From Nematopogon swammerdamellus (Eukaryota > Arthropoda > Insecta > Lepidoptera > Adelidae), in contig OX336354.1 in the NCBI GenBank assembly GCA_946902875.1, positions 10,203,247 to 10,267,246 on the forward strand: a stretch of 64,000 nucleotides of DNA, written 5' to 3'. Positions 42,236-52,619 of this stretch are shown piece by piece. Made by a program: the position numbers and the translations under genes. Under the pieces are notes generated by a model, which saw nothing but the letters and a program-made list of their open reading frames with translations, made no database searches and was not told the origin of the DNA. Position 1 is the first letter of the stretch. Each line of letters begins with the position of its first letter.

Positions 42236-42510
42236 GTTTCAGTCGGCAACTTCGGGCCTCGCGACATTATTTTGTACATTCTACCCAAGTTTATCGAGAC
42301 CTTATGGGATTCTAAGCTGCTGCAAATCAATACAAAACTAGTTTCCCTCGAAGCTTTCAAAATCAATCAGCAATCCTTTAAATTGAAGCTCAAACATCGC
42401 AATCCAAAGGTGACGTGAATGCAAATAGCAAACGAACGTCTGCCTGAGACCGCACCGCACGAACACGGCGGACAGAAATATGTATGACAAGAAGATGCTT
42501 TCCATTTTTA

Positions 42511-42690
42511 AGGTTCCGTATCCATACGGAAACCTATTACTAAGCCTACGACGTCCGTCTGTCTGTCTGTCTGTTCTACTGCTGTATCTTTGGAACATTA
42601 ATAGCTAGCCGATTGAAATTTTCACAGGATATGTATTACTAGGCGGATATAACAAAAATAATAAAAAATTAAAAGTAAAAACATTTAATA
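42511..42690 (-). mobile_element. Element E fragment, reverse
   Basis: 'ggttccgta', 'ctattactaagcctacgacgtc', TCTG x4 and 'aaattttcacaggat': matches the 3' third of 60542-61275 on the minus strand. Confidence 0.65.
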
Positions 42691-43348
42691 AAAATATATG
42701 CAAAGTGTTTTCTCAACGTATTTTTTTTTTTAATATTGCAATAACCTCCGTGGGTGAGTTCCGCACTTGTAAACATTTACACAATAAACATTTTGGAATT
42801 GCTAATGAACAGGCTCACTTTATCGAAATGATGAACACATGCACTTAGATTCATATAATTTAAAAAGTGTAATCTAAAATCTATTCGTTCCAGAAACGTT
42901 TTGCACAATAAAAAGCATGAGCCGGCGTATCATTAGGCTGTTATCACGTTTAACTATTTTCATCAGCATGGTAACATTTTATTTACTCATTGCTTCTGAT
43001 TTTCTGAAAATAACGCTAATAACATATAATTAAATTACGTTAAATATTTGAGCTTTTAATCCAAACTTAAAATTTAGGTGTTCAACTAAAATAATCCTCT
43101 TATCAATCCTATTTCGATGGGCCGACGCAAATCTGTTTAAGTCTAGATTTAAGTCTGTCTCCGTCTTCCGAGAGACTTATGCAAATTGTCTGGGGCGGAC
43201 GTCTCCGCTGAAAAGGGTTGAAAAGATTTAGTCGAAAAGGGAAAATGGTAATTCTGGAGGGGAGTTCGGTGCGCAGCCTGTGCGAGAGAGTTCGTTTTCC
43301 GCAACTATTTGGAACTTTTTCGGTTTGTGTTATTCGGGACTGGCTTGT
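42691..43348. other. AT-rich, nothing recognised
   Basis: A 369-base reverse frame ends here but overlaps the foldback element and lacks signals. Confidence 0.4.
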
Positions 43349-43572
43349 ATAGTGCCACCAGGAAGTTATGATGCGTGGGAAATATGCAAAACTATCTGCA
43401 TTCCTAAGAAGGGACGTGAACTTTCGATCGAAAGTTTGTCGATAATAATAACGATAATTGGTTATTAAGTCATACAATTATTATCAACAAACTTTCGACC
43501 GAAAGTTCACGTCAATGCAGACAGTTTTGCATATTTCCCACGCATCATAACTACCTGGTGGCACTATAGTTC
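43349..43572. mobile_element. Foldback MITE, about 100-bp arms
   Basis: Left arm from TATAGTGCCACCAGGAAGTT, right arm ending with the near complement AACTACCTGGTGGCACTATA. The arms also share GCGTGGGAAATATGCAAAAC and GTGAACTTTCG.CGAAAGTT. A 10-bp insertion in the left arm breaks the symmetry. Confidence 0.8.
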
Positions 43573-43897
43573 GTGTTTTTAGTTGGCGTGTTTCAGAGAT
43601 TACGACTTTCACGAAATTATAAATTTTCGAAGAGAATAGTTTGGATGCATTTTTAAAAGGATATAATAATATTATACCAAAGTAAAGTACTGGAATGGCA
43701 CCTAGTTTCGACAGGTAACTGTTTTGCACGCATATAATTGTATGTGCGAGCATTATTATTGTGAAGTGTCTGTTGAATCTGTGAGCATTTTAAGGACCTC
43801 ATTTTTAAAAGTTCATTTCGTACTGTTCAATAATATGTGAATGCCACTAAAAATAGTAGGTACTATACTATAGCTACCGCTACTATAACTAGTAGTA

Positions 43898-44160
43898 ATA
43901 TGTCAGTCAGTCAGTCAGCGTGTATGCGTCCACTGCTAGACATACGCCTCTCTAATTTTGCTCCAGTCCTCTCGGCCTTTAGCGGTACGGAACCACTGCT
44001 TCCGCCGACGTACTTACTTGATGTCATCGTCACATGTGGCGGGTGGTCTTTTCACATTCGGCTTTCCTGTCCACGGCCGCCAGTGTAGGACACGAGAACT
44101 CCAATGGTCGTCGTATCTTCGGCTGAAGTACCCAGCCCACTACCACTTGAACTAAAGTAG
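43898..44160 (-). pseudogene. RTE-clade LINE C-terminus, reverse
   Basis: Mirror of 25339-25580: TCAG microsatellite tail at 43901-43918, then the complement of the conserved end region ('gtccactgctagacatacgcc', 'tggcggccgtggacaggaaa'). Frame damaged. Confidence 0.7.
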
Positions 44161-44373
44161 TATTATGTATTAAATTAGATAATGAAAACGTTGAATGACA
44201 TAATATACAAGTTTTACGACAACATTTTCTCAATTTCAGATATACGTAAATACAAAATTGTATCTTTTAATTAGGAAAATTCTAAAACGACACACATTGC
44301 ACATGAAAATCAGTATATAACGAATTGTATTTTTATTAGAAAAATGCAAAGCGAAAATCATTGGAAAAAATAC

Positions 44374-44445
44374 ATCCCGGCCAGGATTCGAACCTGGGTC
44401 TTTGGCTTGAGCCGCCAACACGATAACCAACTACGCCACCGGACC
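44374..44445 (-). tRNA. tRNA-like Pol III gene (pseudo-tRNA or SINE head)
   Basis: 72 nt on minus. Exact A box TGGCGTAGTTGG and B box GGTTCGAATCC; perfect T-stem CCAGG/CCTGG; perfect anticodon stem TTGGC/GCCAA; T6 terminator within a few bases of the 3' end. Against a true tRNA: the anticodon loop GGCTCAA lacks U33 (it would read CUC), the acceptor stem has a mismatch plus two G-U pairs, and the D-stem is poor. Probably a tRNA-derived SINE head or tRNA pseudogene that can still recruit Pol III. Confidence 0.55.
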
Positions 44446-44446
44446 G

Positions 44447-44890
44447 TTACGTATTATCTCCAAATTTTCGCTCTCTTGCACCTTCATGATGATGTCGCAT
44501 AATTTTTGCGAACAATAAAAAAATTTCTAATAAAAATACATATAAAGCGAGTACGTGCCTAGTACTAACATATAAACATAGAATACAATATAACGAATTT
44601 ACCGGTGCGCGGCCAGAAATATTTAATTCGCCTTCGACCGGATATGATCGGTTCCGAAAGTCCAACACGGGAAGCGGAAAGACATCGATTGTCTCCCGTC
44701 GTGAGGCCACTTCCGCTGGCTCCTTCAAATGACCCGTGAGGGTGAGGCAGTCGCAATTTACTGAGAAAACGATAGTTAATAGCCGCAGCCAACCACAACA
44801 GCCGGTAACAAAATGTGCGGAGACCTTGCGCTTCATTAGGATCGAGTCTTCGACATGTCGATATTGATTACCCGCTTTACGTAGGGACAT
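44447..44890 (-). CDS. Open frame of uncertain origin, probably repeat-derived
   Basis: 147 codons open on minus, including HFVTGCCGWLRLL and DCLTLTGHLKEPAEVASRRE. A second minus frame is open across the same text (YRFLSKLRLPHPHGSFEG). I believe both strings recur in predicted insect proteins, which argues for a dispersed repeat rather than a gene. It begins 2 bp past the tRNA-like unit, on the same strand and upstream of it, so the two may form one repeat. Confidence 0.3.
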   Translation of the reverse strand: MSLRKAGNQYRHVEDSILMKRKVSAHFVTGCCGWLRLLTIVFSVNCDCLTLTGHLKEPAEVASRRETIDVFPLPVLDFRNRSYPVEGELNISGRAPVNSLYCILCLYVSTRHVLALYVFLLEIFLLFAKIMRHHHEGARERKFGDNT

Positions 44891-44983
44891 GATATTACAT
44901 ATACCGATATTGATATTATATATACCGGGGACTTTGAATTTTTTTTATTAGTTGTTGTTTCAGTTGTTATATTAAAGGTAGCC

Positions 44984-45090
44984 GGGAGTGGATGGATGAG
45001 AAGAGCGGAAGACGGCGTGTGGTGGCGTGCCTTGGGAGAGGCCTATGTCCAGCAGTGGACCGATACAGGCTGATGATGATGATGATGATG
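44984..45090 (+). pseudogene. RTE LINE 3' end with GAT microsatellite tail
   Basis: Reads GEAYVQQWTDTG and stop TGA, followed by (TGA/GAT)9. The terminal microsatellite is typical of RTE insertions. Only about 85 bp of coding remain. Confidence 0.75.
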
Positions 45091-45102
45091 ATGATGATAT
45101 CA

Positions 45103-45228
45103 GCCATGGTACCTGGGCGAACGAGCTTCGCCCGGCGTCTACACCTATCTAGATAAACTTGAAAAAAAATAACATTATCTAAATACAAAATATCCAAATC
45201 GTTAGAGCAGTTTCCGAGATACTTCCGT
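45103..45228 (-). repeat. Family H repeat, reverse
   Basis: Complement of 40995-41165, beginning GGTACCTGGGCGAACGAGC. Follows the GAT run at a distance of 13 bp. Confidence 0.65.
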
Positions 45229-45245
45229 GATACTAAAGAAGACCT

Positions 45246-45405
45246 ACCTGCTGCATGACTCTGTGGAAAAACCGGGCCAAGGTGAGAGGTGGCTGGCCTG
45301 ACGCCCTTTAGCGCGGAATCTGGTCTTTAGTCGCCCTTTTACGACATGCACGAGGAGAGAGGCAGTGGGACTACAATTTTTAAGTACCGTCCCCACACAG
45401 TGCAG
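45246..45405 (-). mobile_element. SINE-C 5' half, reverse
   Basis: Complement of the SINE-C head through 'gccacctctcaccttgg'; the head ends CGGTACTTAAAAATTG. Confidence 0.7.
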
Positions 45406-46126
45406 CAGGCGCAGAGTAAGCTCCTAAACATAAATATAAATAAACCATTTAATTTTATTAAATTAATTTAATTTGTTCATGAATTATTGAGATTTCAAAA
45501 TGATCTTGACAAATAAAATTTAAAATATCAAAACGACGATAGAATCAGTCGTAACTCGTATCAAGCCTACAACATTTATTGCATTAAACATTTTAACATA
45601 TTTTAACATCGTTCCCTTGACATTATTTAAATCTTCACTAAACAATTATTGCATATTGATTATTGTCATTGTCACTGTCATTAGTTACTCGATTTTCTAT
45701 TCTACCACGCAATAGGCCGTAGGCTATATTTTATTTTGCTCTCTTCCTTAGGCGTGAAATCAGCTTTCCGAAACGATTGTTCAAAATTATAAACCTCAGT
45801 AAATAACCACAAATCACAGCTTCGAAATCATTATTTTAATTCGCGTAAAGAATTGACATTTCGTATGTATCACGCAACGATGCGCCGGCACAATGCTCGC
45901 GACAAAGATGGGGAACAATGCGCAAAAATGAAGCGCCATTTGGAAGGGGGATTCGCGCGACAGAAAGGCATTAAACTTGTGTAGGCACTCATTCAACAAG
46001 GTTTTTAGCCAGTTTAAATAAATTAGTTAAACATTAACGATGATCAAGGGTAAATTGTACAAAATGTAAGCATTTTCAAAATCTCAATTTTAATATATCT
46101 AATAAATACATAGGTACATACCACAT
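45406..46126. other. AT-rich, nothing recognised
   Basis: No supported gene or repeat. Confidence 0.45.
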
Positions 46127-46262
46127 GCTGTATCCCAACAATGGGGCTAAGCAGAGTAATCTTTTAAATTACAGCACAAAACCGACCAGCACGTTTAGCA
46201 AAGTTTTCGGACAAGATAACTACATCAAGCAGCAAGTAAGGCACGAAAACCCACCTGCGTAT
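46127..46262 (-). mobile_element. SINE-C 3' half, reverse
   Basis: Complement of 'gcttgatgtagttatcttgtcc' to 'tgttgggatacagc'. The order relative to 45246 shows these are separate insertions, not one split copy. Confidence 0.7.
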
Positions 46263-46625
46263 TATATGTATATTGATAATATATTATTATGTAATATAAT
46301 TTAAAATAGAATTAATTTAATTTATATTGTAAATGACGACCAAATATCTGTTATAAAAAGAAATCTTTATTTTGGTGTGTACATATATAATATAATAAAC
46401 AAAAATATATATTTCTTATACCTAATAAATATAAGTACAATATTTATGAATTTCTACGTTTATGTATGTTTTCTTCTTTTCTTTACCTTTTTATCCGACT
46501 TTATAGGCGTTAAACCCAACTTTTTGTTCTATCTGTCTGGCATAATTGAGCGTGCAAAAAGGTAAAAATCACCTCTCCTCTCAAAACCACCCTCAGTTAC
46601 GTGCCATACCATCACATTTTCGGAC

Positions 46626-46976
46626 TGTTGCTAGGCCGTCTAGCCTGTTAGTACGATTGAAGACACCCAGCTTAATTCGGGAAACAAACCCGCTGAAAGA
46701 CAGTTCCACACCTTAGCGGTGCGACAAAGAAACAATGTTGAGAACCGATACCGATGCGTTCTCAAAAGCCAAATGTCAACAACAAAAGGATTCTCAGTCT
46801 CTATGCGACGAGTGTTGCGGAGATAGGACGGGTGGCCAAGGAATAAGGGATTCTAGTTCCTCAGAACAGCGCCCGTAATAGTACCTGTAGGAAAGACGGA
46901 GCGAACCTACAAATAGCGTGTAACTCAACTCAGAGAGAGAGAGAGAAAACAGGGAAATCGCTCTTGCAAAATACAA
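46626..46976 (-). pseudogene. CR1/Jockey-like LINE RT C-terminal remnant
   Basis: On minus, GSLRLSYRYYYGRCSEELES, then (other frame) text equivalent to the R-T-RYR-S-FLCRTA-WN region common in these proteins. A GAGA run at 46931-46944 lies inside. Frame broken at least twice. Confidence 0.6.
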
Positions 46977-47204
46977 TTTTCATCAAACTGAGATAAAATC
47001 AGATTCAGATATTTATTTGGCCATAAAGAACACACAACATTAACAATATTTCATTGAGACTTCAATGCATATTCAGTATGGTTCATCATTTTTTTTTGTC
47101 CTCTCTCTTTACTTTTGCTGAAACCTCCTTCTTTGGGGAGAGACGAAAAATAAAGAACGAATAGCAATTTTCACACTGTTACCCTCTATCGAAACAACTG
47201 AGAT

Positions 47205-47355
47205 ACCGGACATATCACCTACTTCACCGTCAGCCCATAACGCCTTAGTGACCTAGGCGCCATGTCGCTGCTTCGTTTTGGAAGTGTCGGCTACACTGCT
47301 AGCTACACTCAACTGGAAGGAAAACACGAACTATTTATATAGCCGCTTCGCCGTC
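47205..47355 (-). mobile_element. SINE-A fragment, reverse, diverged
   Basis: Complement of the 3' half up to 'cgaagcggctata'; one of the oldest copies judging by substitutions. Confidence 0.65.
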
Positions 47356-47530
47356 AGATGAAATTAAATCATACTTTATTGTTGACCAATAGGTATATAA
47401 AAGGCCCACAAAAAGTGAGTTTAATGCCTTGCGGCATTATTTACTAACTAACCTTTTGCACGTGGAAAACACGCAGGGGCGGACAATGCAGTAATAGAGA
47501 AAGAGCAATAGTATGAAATATAAATACATA

Positions 47531-47693
47531 TTTCCTCCTAAGTACAATCTTGGGTCCTTCAAGAGAGGCGTGAATAGGCACCTGTCAGGCCGGCATGGCA
47601 TTCGCAACACCCGCGTACAACCGAATGTCCATGGGCGTCGTTATACACCTTATGGGAGGCTCGGCGCCACATGTCGCGCACTCTATAAAAAAA
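47531..47693 (+). mobile_element. LINE-tail D fragment
   Basis: CCTCCTAAGTACAATCTTGG through GTCAGGCCGGCATGGCATTC to TGTCGCGCACTCTATAAAAA. Confidence 0.7.
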
Positions 47694-47948
47694 CATAACT
47701 TATATGGATAATTTGCATATACATATAACTTTTAATTTATTTTATTTCGTCTTATTTACAGATCTCATACGTACTGCATCAGTAGGGATAGTGTATTATT
47801 ATTTTAAAAAGTGTAAAGTGTAAATAATTGGTGTATTGTGAGCGTGAAGTGAGGAGGCACTTGTGCGCGTGGGACGCGCGCGGCCGGTGCACGCCGAATT
47901 GACGCGTTTGTGACCAATAAGTATTTTGTTGTCACGTTTTCGTTCTAT

Positions 47949-48267
47949 GTGGGGCCGATACTTTAAAAGAATAGCCCCACTGCATCTCTCCCCGTGTATG
48001 TCGTAAAAGGCGACTAAGGGATATGACTCCCTTCTTATATTACTAGGTGGTAGGGTTCAACCCGCCCGGGTTGGTACCACCGCACTGAATGAAAGGTCGG
48101 TCGAAACGGCTATGTAAATAGTTTGTGTTTTCCGTCCAGTTCAGTGTAGCCGGCACAACCGAAGGGAAGGCTGACGTGGCACCAAGTTCACCCGGTGTTA
48201 TGGGCTGACATCACGGATGTTGTAGGTGATGAAGCCAACCGCGTCAGTTTCCATAAAAAAAAAAAAA
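47949..48267 (+). mobile_element. Hybrid SINE: C-head on A-body, full length
   Basis: GTGGGGCCGATACTTTAAAA, 'gaatagccccactgcatctc', 'tcgtaaaaggcgactaaggg', junction GATATGACTCCCTTCTTAT, then the complete SINE-A body and A-tail. No tRNA or 5S boxes in the head. Confidence 0.85.
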
Positions 48268-49117
48268 GTTGCGGTTTTTCTTATTTTCTTGTTAGTTTTA
48301 GTTTTGTTGTTGCTTGCATTGGCTTTAAAAGTGGAGATACACATCAGATGAAAACTGTATGTATACACGTAGTATGTGATGATAATTCATTTTATATTTT
48401 TTAAACATGCGTCACGCACGACGATTATTATCATTGTCGCAGAAACACCCAGTTACTGATTAGCGGTAGAATACCACTTTCACCTTCTTTTTAACCGACT
48501 TCAAAAAAAGGAGGAGGTTCTCAATTCGACTGCATTTTTTTTTATGTTTGTTACCTCAGAACTTTTTCTTTCAACACTTTGTGTTGTGTGACAAAATGCA
48601 GCAATGTGTATGTGTTGTCAAACATTTATTTCAAAAAGAAAACTGTGATCTTTTTTAGATTTAGAAAAAACATAACATAATGCACTGGCAGTTTGCCAGG
48701 CGCAAGTTTTTATACTTTTGGCCATAGAGACAATCTATACTTTTCAAAATTAAAATATTTATTTTAGTTTGTTTCGAATGTAATCCTGTTTTGTTCTGGT
48801 TATTGTTTTGCTTTGTAATGTGCAGTTCGGCCCTAGAGTTCTAAATCTCAACATGTAAACTCAATTTCTAACTTGGAATAAATGATTTCACTGCATCGTC
48901 TATCCGAGTTTCTTTCAAGATAGAGAACAAGAATATTAAACATTCACTGGTGAAAGTAATCACCAGTGCATTTAAACCACTCATTTAAAGTCCTCCTAAA
49001 TTTTCTTTAATTATATTCGGTTCATTAACATGATGAAAAAATTTAGTACCGTTTTCCTTTTGAAATAATAATTTGACTAATTTAGAAATTAAGTAAATTA
49101 ATATAATACCGTTTGGG
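48268..49117. other. AT-rich; contains a short lepidopteran-type repeat
   Basis: 48491-48560 (AACCGACTTCAAAAAAAGGA, then 'ggaggttctcaattcgac') is a widespread insect repeat by recollection. No gene. Confidence 0.4.
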
Positions 49118-49432
49118 GCCGGTACCTAAAAAGAATATCCCCACTGCATCTCTCCCCGTGCGTGACGTAAAAGGCAACTAAGGGATAATGACAACCTGCC
49201 GTGCTAAAGGGCGACCGGGTAGCCACCTCTCACCTTGGCACGGTCCTTCCACCGAGTTATGCAGCAGGTGGGTTTTCGTTCCTTACTTGCTGCTTGATAG
49301 TTATCTTGTTCTAATACATTGCTAAACGTCGTGGTCGGTGTTGTGCTGTAATTTACACGAGTACTTGCAGCACAGCACCGATTACTCTGCTTACCCCGAT
49401 TGTCGGAATACAGCGTCTTCGTGTATGTATGA
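49118..49432 (+). mobile_element. SINE-C, full length
   Basis: GGCCGGTACCTAAAAAGAAT, 'ccccactgcatctctccccg', 'gccacctctcaccttggcac', 'cttacttgctgcttgatag', 'cgattactctgcttaccccg'. Best reference copy in the window. Confidence 0.8.
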
Positions 49433-50327
49433 ATAACTTAGTAGCGGTGCAGATCTTATAATATTATTATTATCTACCTAAATACATAATAATCACTAAA
49501 ATTGTATCAGTCTTCACAATGCTCGCACCATATGGTGAGCAAATACTTGGACACATCACAACAAACACCCCAAATGCGACACAATTAACGTATACATTTT
49601 AAGATGTTAAATAAACATCGAGTATTTCATTTAATAAACTCCCCTCTAGATTAAGAGCGCTAATCAGGCTGGCGAGAGAGGGAGGACTATAACAATGGCA
49701 CAAAGGAAGGGACCCTTTCAGAATATAATTCGCAACGCCTTTAACTTGTCATATCCTCGTTCATAAAAATATGTATTTTACGTATCGCCTTCCAACGGGG
49801 GTGTTACGTGTTTATTTTTTGATACTAAAGGGTTTTAAAGCGACATAAATTAATGTGGAATACTTTGTGAGTGCCATTTGTATTCATTTAAGGGTGAGTG
49901 ATATGTTAGTAGAATTTGTTTTGGATGTGTAATTCGAAGTTAATGTTTGTGTAACATAGAAAAAGATAATGTTAAAAAAAAGAATAATAATATAGGCTGA
50001 TTTTGTTACCATGACAGAGGGTTAATCTGTATACAAAAATAAGTAGATTTAAAAAAATAACGGTGGCGAAACAGAAAAAAAAAACTACTCATTCCATATT
50101 ATTTACAGTATATGAATTTCTAGAGTTAAAACTCTGTAACCTTGTTACATGCGTATGGGACCCGCATTAGGCTAGTTTAAAGTGACAAAGTTCTTGACGT
50201 GTCTCCACATTTTAGTGAAAACTGTACCTAACACCTGTACTATTATAAAATGAAATTTTAGTTTATCTTACACGATTAACTTCGATAACGGGTGGAATGA
50301 TATGGCAGGCACACACAGGAGGTAGTG
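49433..50327. other. No gene; shared segment with 53.95 kb
   Basis: About 50170-50228 ('aaagtgacaaagttcttgac', 'gtgtctccacattttagt') recurs at 53958-54002, next to a palindrome there. Otherwise AT-rich. Confidence 0.4.
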
Positions 50328-50537
50328 TTTATGCCGCCTGGGTTGGTACAAACGCACTGTATGAAAGGTCGGTTGAAACGGCTATTTAAATAGTTCGTGT
50401 TTTCCGTCCAGTTAAGTGTAGCCAGCACGAACGAAGGGAAGCACTGACATGGCACCTAGATTACCAAGGTGTTATGGGCTAACATCACGGATGTAGTAGG
50501 TGATGTAGCCAACCGTGTCAGTTACCATAAAAAAAAA
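50328..50537 (+). mobile_element. SINE-A body, diverged 5' edge
   Basis: From 'gccgcctgggttggtac' to A9; head missing. Confidence 0.75.
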
Positions 50538-51230
50538 CAAGTTCAACCTCTGTAAGCTTGTCACATGTATGGAGCGCGCATTATTTTTTTATTCGTTTAT
50601 TGACACATTTTCTTTTTTTTATATTAATTTTACATAAAAAAACTTTAATCTAAAATTAATATAAAATAACAAAATGGAATTTCCACCACCGGCGGCGCAC
50701 AGTGCTGCGTCCAAAGGACAAAAGTCCAAAGTTCGCTAATTTTGAAACGTAATTAGTACTAAATATAACTCATTAGTTATTACCAGACAGTTCGAAAACA
50801 ACACTAATATTTTTTTAACCCCTTCCTAATGACTTCTACAGCTCTGTAAACTTACTATTTAAACCAACACATTTTAATTATGCATTCATTTGCAAATTAT
50901 CGAGGTAACGTTATGTGGTATATCTGTATCGTGTGCAGTTTTTCAGTCCTGTTTATTATGGCTGCTGGTTGCCGAAAGTATGTTAAATTTATATTATATT
51001 TTTCATCCAAAAAATTCTAGTTAGTTATAATTTTGACTATCACTCTTTTGAGGTATGTCGAAATTTGTAAAGAAAAGTGATTATTAAATTTTGACTAGAC
51101 TTTTAAAAAAATGTAACCAGATCCACTTCTCAATTTTTTTATATATTGTGGTGCAACTAATGTAGATTACATTTCAGTAAAATTTAGCTGCTAGTTCTTG
51201 CTAGCCTTAACTGTGTAATTTTTTTTTCAG
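50538..51230. other. AT-rich; possible intron before 51231
   Basis: An ATG with GTATGT donor (50958-50983) could be a first exon of 20 bp, but its phase does not fit the main frame of the 51231 exon. Confidence 0.25.
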
Positions 51231-51690
51231 GAACTTTGCCGCCCATAAAAAATATCGATCTCTTCGATGCGTGGATCTCTGACCAGTACAACTCCAAACA
51301 GGTCGCTGTGGTGGAACAGTTGAAGGTCCAGCTTGGATACGAGGAGTGTCCTGATGCGGTGTATGCTGATTTGAAAGAGGCTGCACGTATTTATTGCCTC
51401 AGAATAAAGAAGAAATGGCAAGATTGTTCGGATAAATAAGAGCTTTTTTCTCGAGCCATAAAGAGTGGCTGAATATGAAAGTTCAGCTGCCACAATCTGC
51501 TGCGCGCCTTCACGAGACTCCTAATCCCGAAATCGAAGCCGTGCCTGGACCCAGCACGGGACACGCAAGGAAAATGTTTGATGAATCGTCGACTAAAACG
51601 AAAAAACGTCGTGTCCAAGAACTGCTAACAACCGCATCTCCTCAGGAGCTGAACTTCGCTGCTTGGGGGTTCGAAACTGATTCAGATTAG
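51231..51690 (+). pseudogene. Frame-broken terminal exon, unrecognised protein
   Basis: Acceptor TGTGTAATTTTTTTTTCAG ends at 51230. The first frame gives about 68 codons (IDLFDAWISDQYNSKQVAVV, then LGYEECPDAVYADLKEAARI) to TAA 51437-51439. The same protein resumes in another frame from about 51440 (FFSSHKEWLNMKVQLPQSAA; later RKMFDESSTKTKKRRVQELL) to TAG 51688-51690. So one frame change near 51435 splits it. The basic KKRR segment could be a nuclear localisation signal. I recall similar multi-copy uncharacterised arthropod proteins but cannot name the family. Codon use and composition contrast with the AT-rich flanks. Confidence 0.6.
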
Positions 51691-51733
51691 ACATAAATGT
51701 ATGTAATATTAGTCAGCCTATATCTTTTTTTAG

Positions 51734-52005
51734 TTTTTTTTTATGGAAACTGACACGGTTGTGTGATGTCAGCCCATAACACCGGATGAACTTGGTGCCA
51801 CCTCAGTGCTTCCCTTCGGTCGTGCCGGCTACACTGAACTGGACGGAAAACACAAACTATTTACATAGCCGTTTCGACCGACCTTTCATTCAGTGCGGTG
51901 GTACCAACCCGGGCGGGTTAAACCCTAACACCTAGTAAGATAAGAAGGGAATCATATCCCTTAGTCGCCTTTTACGACATACACGGGGAGAGACCGGCCC
52001 CACAC
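51734..52005 (-). mobile_element. Hybrid SINE (C-head, A-body), reverse
   Basis: T9, complement of the A-body (with a deletion near the 3' end), junction GAATCATATCCCTTAGTCGC, then the C-head ending GGCCCCACACGG. Confidence 0.8.
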
Positions 52006-52299
52006 GGTACAAATAAAATGTACAAATAAATAAATATGTGTATTTTATCGTCAAACTTTGTACTGATTTACTAAGACTGTAAACAATGTTTTTATTAGTA
52101 GATTATTGTCATATTTTGTATTTTTATAATAAAAATTGTGTCTGAAGTCTCAAATAAATATTTTTTACTATCCTCGTAACACACTTTATACTTGTCATGT
52201 TCCAACTCATTTCGTACTCTCTTAGTAAGGTTAGGTTAGGTTAGGTTAGGGGCTTGAATCTTTCACAGGGTATAGTCGGAAGTTAGTTGTACTAAATAC
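52006..52299. other. AT-rich spacer with TTAGG run
   Basis: Only the telomere-type run at 52229-52250 stands out. Confidence 0.5.
52229..52250. repeat. Short interstitial (TTAGG)n
   Basis: Four and a half GGTTA units without interruption; TTAGG is the insect telomere repeat. Too short to be a telomere. Confidence 0.8.
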
Positions 52300-52515
52300 T
52301 TTTTATTTCATTCAAATCGACCAAGGAGAACAAAAGTTATGATTTTTGTCCTTTCCTCCCATACTTTCGCAGCACTGTGCGGCGGGGCGAACCCAGGCTA
52401 CCGATGGTCGGACCCGAGAGAGAGAAACCTCCGGACAATTCGAGCGGTGTCGAGCAAGACCGCCTTCTGCATCTGACCCTTGATCCAAGCAAGTGGCTCT
52501 AGCGAGAGCCTCTTT
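52300..52515 (-). repeat. Repeat J, reverse
   Basis: Shares with 57360-57560, in opposite orientation, 'ctaccgatggtcgg', 'gagagaaacctccg', 'gatccaag/cttgggtc' type text and a minus-strand reading REALAR...DQGSDAEGGLARH against REALAEWLGQGLDPEGSPAR there. Probably a LINE-derived segment. Confidence 0.45.
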
Positions 52516-52619
52516 TTTATTATTATTCATTTATTATCACATTCACATATTTACATTAATATTAATTTTAATTATAAAAATACACCACATATACTCAAAA
52601 TTAATATAAAAATAATAAA

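Noticed and set aside
41767..42366. 199-codon reverse open frame
   Set aside because: Runs through a degenerate G-rich repeat; the S/P/R-rich product mirrors the repeat and shows no domain.
45246..46262. One SINE-C split by a 720-bp insertion
   Set aside because: For a reverse copy the 5' half should lie at the higher coordinate; here the order is the opposite, so they are two separate fragments.
2936..47693. All five LINE-tail D fragments lie on the + strand
   Set aside because: Five of five in one orientation is expected about one time in sixteen; too weak to mean anything without a larger sample.
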